Part shown: positions 58,324-64,000 of the stretch, one piece after another
Layout: each line of letters opens with the position of its first letter
How positions within the stretch are numbered: the stretch's first letter is position 1
DNA from: Planomonospora parontospora
GTDB taxonomy: Bacteria; Actinomycetota; Actinomycetes; Streptosporangiales; Streptosporangiaceae
Length of the DNA stretch: 64,000 nucleotides
Reading direction: 5' to 3'
Assembly: GCA_014647935.1 (NCBI GenBank)
Contig: BMQD01000010.1
Location: forward strand, 214,823 to 278,822
Notes under the pieces: generated by a model
Databases searched by the model: none
Seen by the model: only the letters and a program-made list of their open reading frames with translations
Told to the model about the DNA's origin: nothing
Translations under genes and position numbers: made by a program

Positions 58324-59076
58324 GTGCAGCAGCCCATCGACTCGGTCTGGACCCGCGAGCCCAGGACCTCCAAGAGCCCGACGCTCAGCCGCGGGCAGAT
58401 CGTCCGCGTCGCGATGGAGCTGCTCGACGCCGAGGGGGTGGACGCGCTGAGCATGCGCCGCCTGGGCGCGAAGCTCGGCGCGGGGGCCACCAGCATCTAC
58501 TGGCACGTGGCCCACAAGGACGAGCTGCTCGAACTCGTCATGGACGAGGTCTACGGCGAGGTCCCGCTGCCCGACCCGGAGGTCGTGGGGTGGGAGGACG
58601 CCGTCACGGTCTTCGCGTACGGCCTGCGCGACGCGCTCTTCAAGCACCCCTGGGCGGTCTCCCTCATCACCACCAGGCCGTCCCTCGGTCCCAACGCCAT
58701 GCGCCTGTCCACCCGCATGGCGGCCGCCTTCGGCCGGGCCGGCTTCACCGGCATGGAGCTGGACTACGCGGGCGCCGCCCTGCTCTCCTACGTCCTCGGC
58801 GCCACCGCGCCCGAGATCGCCTGGCGGAGCATGGTGGACCGCTCCGGGCTCAGCGGCGAAGAGCTGACGGACGCCCTGCACGAGACCGTGCGCCGGGCGG
58901 CCCGTGACCACCCTGACCTCATCAGCCGCCATGAGCGGTACCGCGCCCACGACGCGGACGTCGCCCGTGCGGTCGGCTTCGACTTCGGCCTCAGCTGCCT
59001 GCTCGACGGGCTGAGGGCGCGCCTGGCACGGGACGCCGGCCCCCGCACCGGAATCGACAGGGAGTCACGGACATAA
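58324..59076 (+). CDS. TetR/AcrR family transcriptional regulator (TetR_C type)
   Basis: 250 residues from the GTG at 58324. Helix-turn-helix: LSRGQIVRVAMELLDAEGVDALSMRRLGAKLGAGATSIYWHVAHKDELLELVM in outline. The C-terminal domain resembles tetracycline-repressor C (TetR_C_1) proteins, which sense drugs (VTVFAYGLRDALFKHPWAVSLI, then a long helix bundle). Together with the divergent DHA2 exporter it forms a classical repressor/efflux pair responding to a toxic ligand. A longer frame upstream reads through the MFS gene and is not used. Confidence 0.92.
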   Translation: MQQPIDSVWTREPRTSKSPTLSRGQIVRVAMELLDAEGVDALSMRRLGAKLGAGATSIYWHVAHKDELLELVMDEVYGEVPLPDPEVVGWEDAVTVFAYGLRDALFKHPWAVSLITTRPSLGPNAMRLSTRMAAAFGRAGFTGMELDYAGAALLSYVLGATAPEIAWRSMVDRSGLSGEELTDALHETVRRAARDHPDLISRHERYRAHDADVARAVGFDFGLSCLLDGLRARLARDAGPRTGIDRESRT

Positions 59077-59127
59077 CGTAAAACACCAAGCAGGCATATT
59101 TACACATTGATCGGTTATTCTCGGTTC

Positions 59128-60753
59128 GTGCTGCCCACCATCGCCGATGTGCTCGCCCTGGACACCGTCCGCCGGGGGAATCCGCGGGTCGTCGCGGGCG
59201 CCGACCGGCTGGACACGCGGGTGCGCTGGGTCCACGTCGGCGAGGTCACCGACATCGCCCACCTGCTGCACGGCGGCGAACTGGTGCTCACCACCGGCAT
59301 CGCCCTGCCCGACGACCCCGACAAGCTCACCGGCTACATCACCGGCCTGGCGGCCGTCGGCGCGGCCGGGCTGATCGTGGAGCTGGGCCGCAAGTTCATC
59401 GGGGAACTCCCCAGGTCGGTGGTGGCCGCCGCCGAGGAGCACGGCCTGCCGCTGGTCACGCTGGCCCGCGAGACCCCGTTCGTGCAGATCACCGAGGCGG
59501 TGCACGCCCGGATCATCGACCGGCAACTGGAGGAGTTGCGCGCCTCGGAGCAGCTCCACGAGGTCTTCACCGCCCTCTCCGTCGAGGGCGCCTCCCCCGC
59601 GGAGATCCTCGCCCAGGTCTCCCGCCTCTCCGGTCGGCCGGTGCTGCTCGAGAACCTCGCCCACCAGGTGCTCGCCTGCGAGTCCGCCGGGCAGGACACC
59701 CGCACCCTGCTGTCCAGCTGGGAGAGCCGCTCCCGCGCCGTCACCTCCGATCAGCGCACCTCCTACGACACCGCCTCCGGCTGGCTGGTCACCATGGTCG
59801 GCGCCCGGGGACAGGACTGGGGCAGGCTGATGCTGCTCTGCGAGGCCGAGCCGGGCCCCCGCGACATCGTGCTCGCCGAGCGCGCCGCGACCACGCTGGC
59901 CCTGGGCCGCCTGCTGGAGCGGCACCAGGAGTCCCTGGAACGGCAGGCCCACGGCACGATCATCTCCGGCATCCTCAGCCACGCCTACGCCGATCCCGAC
60001 GAGGCCGCGGCCCGCGCCCGCGCGGTCGGCGTACCGCTCACCGGCCGCAAGCTGATCAGCGTGGTGCTCCGCCTCGCCGAAGCGCCCGAGAACCCCCCGG
60101 ACGGCCCGGAGCAACTCGCCAGGCTCGTCGAACTCGCCGACGCCGCCGCCGCGGCCTGCCGCGCCGCCCGCTTCCCCGCCCTGGTCGGAGCCCTGGACCA
60201 GAACCGCGTCGGCGTCCTGCTCCCCCTGCCCCCGCGCGCCCTGGCCGAGCCCACGCTGACCACGCTCTCCGACCGCCTGCGCGCCGCCTTCACCGTGCCG
60301 TTCGTACTCGCCGCCGGCTCGGTCGTGGAAACCGTCCGCGACGTACGGCGCAGCTTCCTCGAGGCCGAGCAGGTCGCCGACGTCGCCGTCCGGCAGCCCG
60401 ACGGGCGGGCCTTCTACCGCCTGCCCGACCTGCACCTGCGCGGCCTGCTCCACCTGCTGCGCGACGACGCCCGGCTGCAGACCTTCGCCGAGCGCGAGCT
60501 CGGCCCCCTGCTGGCCCACGACGCCCAGCGCGGCGGCGACCTGGCCCGGATCCTCCGCGTCTACCTGGACTCCGGGCGCAACAAGGCGGTCGCGGCCCAG
60601 AAGGCCCATCTGTCCCGTCCCGCCTTCTACGATCGGCTCCGACGCCTGGAGCGCATCCTCGACGCCGATCTGGACGACGTCGAGACCTGCCTCTCCCTCC
60701 ACGTCGCGCTGCTGGCGCTGGAGTCCTTCCGCAGGGACGTCCCGCGCTCCTGA
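59128..60753 (+). CDS. PucR family transcriptional regulator (second)
   Basis: 541 residues from the GTG at 59128; TTATTC lies eight bases upstream, again consistent with leaderless translation, while an ATG-like start at 59107 would add seven residues. N-terminal PucR domain: LPTIADVLALDTVRRGNPRVVAGADRLDTRVRWVHVGEVTDIAHLLHGGELVLTTG (outline). C-terminal helix-turn-helix: YLDSGRNKAVAAQKAHLSRPAFYDRLRRLERIL. Proteins of this type control purine, amine or amino acid catabolism. The nearby beta-alanine-type aminotransferase and mmsA are possible targets. A paralogue of different sequence is at 41196-42659. Confidence 0.92.
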   Translation: MLPTIADVLALDTVRRGNPRVVAGADRLDTRVRWVHVGEVTDIAHLLHGGELVLTTGIALPDDPDKLTGYITGLAAVGAAGLIVELGRKFIGELPRSVVAAAEEHGLPLVTLARETPFVQITEAVHARIIDRQLEELRASEQLHEVFTALSVEGASPAEILAQVSRLSGRPVLLENLAHQVLACESAGQDTRTLLSSWESRSRAVTSDQRTSYDTASGWLVTMVGARGQDWGRLMLLCEAEPGPRDIVLAERAATTLALGRLLERHQESLERQAHGTIISGILSHAYADPDEAAARARAVGVPLTGRKLISVVLRLAEAPENPPDGPEQLARLVELADAAAAACRAARFPALVGALDQNRVGVLLPLPPRALAEPTLTTLSDRLRAAFTVPFVLAAGSVVETVRDVRRSFLEAEQVADVAVRQPDGRAFYRLPDLHLRGLLHLLRDDARLQTFAERELGPLLAHDAQRGGDLARILRVYLDSGRNKAVAAQKAHLSRPAFYDRLRRLERILDADLDDVETCLSLHVALLALESFRRDVPRS

Positions 60754-60872
60754 GACCCCGGCATCCGCCCCGTATCGGCCGTCGATGGCGCGGATACGCG
60801 TGATCTCATACCAGAAACATCACTTTCTCCGGCTCTTTCCCGCGTTTCACCGTCATTGACAGGTAGATCTCG

Positions 60873-60884
60873 GCACCATGGTGC
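60873..60884. promoter_or_regulatory. 12-base palindrome and TTGACA upstream of the NAGPA-domain gene
   Basis: GCACCATGGTGC is a perfect palindrome 35 bases upstream of the start codon; TTGACA (60856-60861) would be a -35 sequence, but no convincing -10 hexamer is seen at normal spacing. Confidence 0.35.
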
Positions 60885-60918
60885 ACCGAAGTCAGGTCAC
60901 CAACGGGGAGAGATATAC

Positions 60919-62382
60919 ATGTCACGACGTCTCATCGTCGGGCTCACGGCCGTGGCGATCGCGGCCACGGCGATTCCGGCGGAAGCCGAACAGGCGGGGG
61001 CCGCCTTCCCCTCCTCGGCGTTCCCGCTCGGCGAGCCCGGGGCGCCGGTCAAGAACCAGCGCGCGGTGGCTCCCGGAGTCGACCTCTTCAGCGTGACGCA
61101 CGGCACGCCCACCCAGGGCTGGACCGTCTCCCTGCTGATGCCCAACGGGCACGACAACGGCCCGCTGACCACCGCCCAGGCGAAGGCCGTCGAGGCCGAG
61201 GCGGCCGGTTTCACCCCGAGCGTCCTGAGGATCGTGCAGCCCGCCGCCGCGGACGCTCCCCCCGTCGAGCGCTACATGGTGCGGATCGGGCTGTGGACGT
61301 TCAAGCAGCGGGCCAAGGCCGACAAGGTCGTCAAGGAGCTCAAGGCCGCCGGGATCCGCGCCAAGACCGACTTCCTCGGTGACGACGGCGACCAGACCAC
61401 CGGCCCGTGGGACATGCGGGTGGTGATGGTCGACCCGAAGGTCTTCAAGGGCTCCTACCGGACCAGCGTCGGCACCAGCGTGGCCAAGCGCGAGACGACC
61501 TCTTCGATGTCCAAGCTCAACAAGGCCATCGCGGGCGTCAACGGTGGCTTCTTCAACATCCACACCGCCAGGGCGCTCCAGGGCGATCCCGTGGGCGTCT
61601 CGGTGGTGGGCGGGAAGCTCCTCAGCGAGGGGACGCCGGGCCGGAGCGGGCTCGTTATCACCGGCAGGAAGGCCTGGATCACCGAACTGCGGTCGGCGGT
61701 CACCGCGGTCTCCTCCGACGGGACGAAGGTCGAGGTCAAGGGGGTCAACAGAGCCGCCACCGCGGACGAGCTCGTCCTCTACACCGAGGAGTTCGGCGCC
61801 AAGACCGCCGCGGACGGCGGCTCCGAGGTCGTCGTCGACGCCCAGGGCAGGATCGTGAAGGCCCGCGTCGCCGGCGGCGTCGTCCCCCGCGGACACTACG
61901 TGCTCCACGGCACCGGCCTCATGGCCGACTGGCTGCACGAGCACGCCTGGGAGACCTGGACGATGAAGATCGACACCAAGGTCATCGACCTGCGGACGGG
62001 AAGAGCCGTACGGCTCACCCCCCAGACGTACGTGATGGGCGGCGGGGTCGGCCTGCTCAGGAACGGCCGGGTCCGGATCAGCGCGGCGGCCGACGGGCAC
62101 GCCTCGGTCAACATGATGCTCCGGCGCCACCCCCGCACGATCGTCGGCGTCAACAAGTCGGGCGGGCTCATCCTGGTCACGGTCGACGGCCGCAACCCGG
62201 GCGTCTCCGTCGGCGCCTCGATGGTGGAGGCCGCGCAGATCATGCGCTGGCTGGGCGCCAAGCAGGCCATCAACTTCGACGGCGGCGGCTCGACCGCGAT
62301 GGTCGTCGGCCACAAGGTCGTCAACCGGCCCTCCGACGGCCGGGAACGGACCATCGGGGACGCGCTGTTCATCACCCCCTGA
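60919..62382 (+). CDS. Secreted SPOR and phosphodiester-glycosidase (NAGPA) domain protein
   Basis: 487 residues from the ATG at 60919 behind GGGGAGAG. A signal peptide (MSRRLIVGLTAVAIAATAIPAEAE) is followed by a SPOR-like domain (about 115-175: VERYMVRIGLWTFKQRAKADKVVKELKAAGI) and a C-terminal NAGPA domain (about 180-485) with AGVNGGFFNIH, MGGGVGLLRNGR, and AINFDGGGSTAMVVG, the motifs of phosphodiester alpha-GlcNAcase-like enzymes. SPOR binds denuded peptidoglycan, so the enzyme probably works in the cell wall on a sugar-phosphate linkage such as teichoic acid. No operon partner; a terminator follows. Confidence 0.9.
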   Translation: MSRRLIVGLTAVAIAATAIPAEAEQAGAAFPSSAFPLGEPGAPVKNQRAVAPGVDLFSVTHGTPTQGWTVSLLMPNGHDNGPLTTAQAKAVEAEAAGFTPSVLRIVQPAAADAPPVERYMVRIGLWTFKQRAKADKVVKELKAAGIRAKTDFLGDDGDQTTGPWDMRVVMVDPKVFKGSYRTSVGTSVAKRETTSSMSKLNKAIAGVNGGFFNIHTARALQGDPVGVSVVGGKLLSEGTPGRSGLVITGRKAWITELRSAVTAVSSDGTKVEVKGVNRAATADELVLYTEEFGAKTAADGGSEVVVDAQGRIVKARVAGGVVPRGHYVLHGTGLMADWLHEHAWETWTMKIDTKVIDLRTGRAVRLTPQTYVMGGGVGLLRNGRVRISAAADGHASVNMMLRRHPRTIVGVNKSGGLILVTVDGRNPGVSVGASMVEAAQIMRWLGAKQAINFDGGGSTAMVVGHKVVNRPSDGRERTIGDALFITP

Positions 62383-62391
62383 CCCACCGGC

Positions 62392-62424
62392 CCCCGTGTC
62401 CCGCCCCCGGGGCGGGGCACGGGG
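62392..62424 (+). terminator. Stem-loop terminator after the NAGPA-domain gene
   Basis: A 16-base inverted repeat with one G-T pair (left CCCCGTGTCCCGCCCC, right GGCGGGGCACGGGG) starts ten bases after the stop. Confidence 0.65.
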
Positions 62425-62623
62425 ACGGGACACGGTACCGCCGCGGAGCGTGCCGTAGACGTACTCGTCGACGTCGAACGTGGTGACACGACCACCCGTA
62501 GCGGGTGGGCAGGCCAGGCCGCCATCCTTCTTCTCCGAACCGGCCGAAAGTACGGCTCCGCCTGCCGGGAACCCTGCTTTCGACCCATACCGCTCTCGGC
62601 CCGGGCTCGCAGAATGTGTCCCC

Positions 62624-63766
62624 ATGTCACGTGAAGAACCACCCCCGGCACAGCAGACCCGGCATCGGCCCAGCACCCCCGACCATCCTCCCGGTCCCTT
62701 GCCGGGGCCGCCCAGCCGCACCTCCCCGGCACAGCGCCCCGCCACCGCTCCGGGGAAGCCGCACCCGGCCACCCGCCCCCACATCGCCGCGCTCGACGTC
62801 ATCCGCGGGTTCGCCCTGTGCGGCATCCTGCCGGCCAACGTCAAGCCGATCGCCCACATGGCCGGCACCGGAGCGGCGGCACAGCCGGTGGTGACGGCGA
62901 ACCAGGACGGTGCCTGGCTGGACCTGGGACTCTTCGTCGACCAGCGCTTCTTCCCGATCTTCTCCCTGCTGTTCGGCATCGGTTTCTCGCTACTGCTGGA
63001 CTCCGCGGGAGATCGGGTCCCCCGCCCACGGCTGCTCCTGCTGCGCCGGCTCCTGGCGCTGCTCGCCATAGGCCTGGCTCACATGCTCCTGCTGTGGCGG
63101 GGCGACATCCTGACCGTCTACGCCGTCGTCGGCCTGCTGGTGCTGCTGCCCTCGACCTGGCTGCCGCGCCGGGCCGTAGCCGGACTCGCCGCCGTCCTCA
63201 TCGTGTTGCCGCCGGTCCTCGGCAGCAACGGTGTGCCGCTGGTACCCGGGCTGTTCCTGCTGGGCTCGGCGCTGACCCGGTACGGTGTGGTCCAGCGGAT
63301 CGAGCATTCGGCCCGTGTCCCGGCCGTGCTGGGTCTGGTCTTCGCGACGGGGGCGGTGCCCGCCGTGTGGCTGCAGATCGAGTCCGGGGCCGCCGGTGCG
63401 GACGGTTTCAGCTCCTGGTTCGCCCTCGCCGGACTGCTGATGGCGGGTGCCTACGTGTGCGCCCTGCTGCTTCTGCTCAGAACACCGCTCGGACCTGTGC
63501 TTCAGGGGATTTTCACGCCGCTGGGCCGAATGGCGCTGACCAACTACCTGTCCGCCACGGTCCTCGTCCTGATCGCCACCCGCCTCGTCGGTGGCTCGCC
63601 GGACGGCTGGTCCTCGGCGACGGTGCTCCTGATCTCCGGAGCCGTTCTCGTCCCCCAATGGCTGGTGTCCACGCTCTGGCTGCGCCGCTACCGCCAAGGA
63701 CCCCTGGAACGGCTCTGGCGCTGGGTCACCTGGCTCAGCCGTCCGCCCCTGCGCCGCAATCCCTGA
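62624..63766 (+). CDS. DUF418 family membrane protein
   Basis: 380 residues from the ATG at 62624; a GTG at 62480 would add a disordered Pro-rich segment and is less likely. The N-terminal 45 residues are Pro-rich and polar. About eight to ten membrane spans follow, with the YeiB/DUF418 hallmarks RIAALDVIRGFALCGILPANV (D-x-x-R-G), FFPIFSLLFGIGFSLLL, LLWRGDILTVYAVVGLLVL, and in the C-terminal DUF418 domain GRMALTNYLSATVLV and GPLERLWRWVTW. Such proteins are relatives of acyltransferase-3 membrane enzymes; their reaction is not established. It stands alone at the right end. Confidence 0.9.
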   Translation: MSREEPPPAQQTRHRPSTPDHPPGPLPGPPSRTSPAQRPATAPGKPHPATRPHIAALDVIRGFALCGILPANVKPIAHMAGTGAAAQPVVTANQDGAWLDLGLFVDQRFFPIFSLLFGIGFSLLLDSAGDRVPRPRLLLLRRLLALLAIGLAHMLLLWRGDILTVYAVVGLLVLLPSTWLPRRAVAGLAAVLIVLPPVLGSNGVPLVPGLFLLGSALTRYGVVQRIEHSARVPAVLGLVFATGAVPAVWLQIESGAAGADGFSSWFALAGLLMAGAYVCALLLLLRTPLGPVLQGIFTPLGRMALTNYLSATVLVLIATRLVGGSPDGWSSATVLLISGAVLVPQWLVSTLWLRRYRQGPLERLWRWVTWLSRPPLRRNP

Positions 63767-64000
63767 CCGAAGACTCCCGCCGGCGAACCCTCGTCTCCCC
63801 CGCCACAACAGAGAAGAGCCCGCCCTCCAGGTGAGCCCCCGGGATAACGGAGCAACGAAAGAAAGGCCGCCCTCGAAAGACGACCCACCCCGTTCCGCAA
63901 CCAGCCCCGGACAACGATCATCCGTCACCCCGGAATCATCCCCGCGAAAACAAGAAAGGGCCGCCCCGAAGGACGGCCCTCACTCATAACGATTGTCCGG
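63767..64000. other. Right-end non-coding region with hairpins
   Basis: No gene was recognised in the last 234 bases. A stem-loop at 63957-63980 (AGGGCCG and CC pairing with GG and CGGCCCT around a CGAA tetraloop, one mismatch) may be a terminator for a gene that ends beyond the window or for the DUF418 gene. The base composition is slightly less GC-rich and purine-rich on the plus strand. Confidence 0.5.

Noticed and set aside
63688-63921. 77-residue minus-strand frame at the right end
   Set aside because: No recognisable motif, no ribosome site and overlap with the DUF418 gene end.

Overview
The window is very GC-rich (roughly 70-75% by eye), with long spurious antisense ORFs, many GTG starts, GTGA/ATGA overlaps between genes and several apparently leaderless genes. 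Gene content (GSII-type glutamine synthetase with a GlnR-like box, IdeR/DtxR-like iron box, DUF4081-GNAT protein, PASTA kinase, TAP-type hydrolase, a CHAP protein family I associate with Streptosporangiales) points to a mycelial actinomycete, most likely Streptosporangiaceae. Placement to family is inference. It looks like ordinary chromosome: no tRNA, rRNA, CRISPR array, insertion sequence or phage gene was recognised.

Layout. 0-2.6 kb: iron-siderophore uptake (partial binding protein, two FecCD permeases behind an iron box). 2.8-7 kb: HAD phosphatase, MerR regulator, ThuA-like protein, glnII, SDR. 7-10.2 kb: a two-gene signalling unit, a receiver domain fused to a thioredoxin-reductase-like flavoprotein plus a cNMP-domain histidine kinase. 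10.2-18.3 kb: NmrA/HxlR divergent pair, split RibD-like reductase and deaminase, BCCT transporter, a membrane Ser/Thr kinase with an apparent 3' frameshift, an SDR, and a thioesterase under a KstR-like operator. 18.3-28.8 kb: CHAP protein, SMP-30 lactonase with Lrp regulator, MMPL transporter, PASTA kinase, TetR/SRPBCC pair with a large palindromic operator, and a HipA-like kinase with DUF3037 partner.

28.8-31.9 kb: two decayed genes (class A beta-lactamase with an amber codon and missing 5' part; a frameshifted two-helix membrane protein), an MFS transporter and an acetyltransferase. 31.9-38.8 kb: secreted TAP-like hydrolase, ispG and dxr side by side, then a tandem pair of secreted trypsin-like proteases. 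38.8-51.9 kb: aldehyde dehydrogenase with divergent TetR, PucR regulator with divergent GABA aminotransferase, a small Cys-pair protein, a four-gene peptide ABC importer with fused ATPases, and a saccharopine-dehydrogenase-like protein. 52.2-60.8 kb: PotD-like lipoprotein, CoA-acylating semialdehyde dehydrogenase, class III aminotransferase, MFS exporter with divergent TetR, and a second PucR regulator. 60.8-64 kb: secreted SPOR/phosphodiester-glycosidase protein and a DUF418 membrane protein.

The theme of the right half is amine and amino-acid catabolism: importers (peptide, polyamine-like), two class III aminotransferases, two aldehyde or semialdehyde dehydrogenases and two PucR regulators. 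The least explained units are the receiver-flavoprotein/kinase operon, the HipA-like/DUF3037 pair and the paired proteases with a shared propeptide motif.
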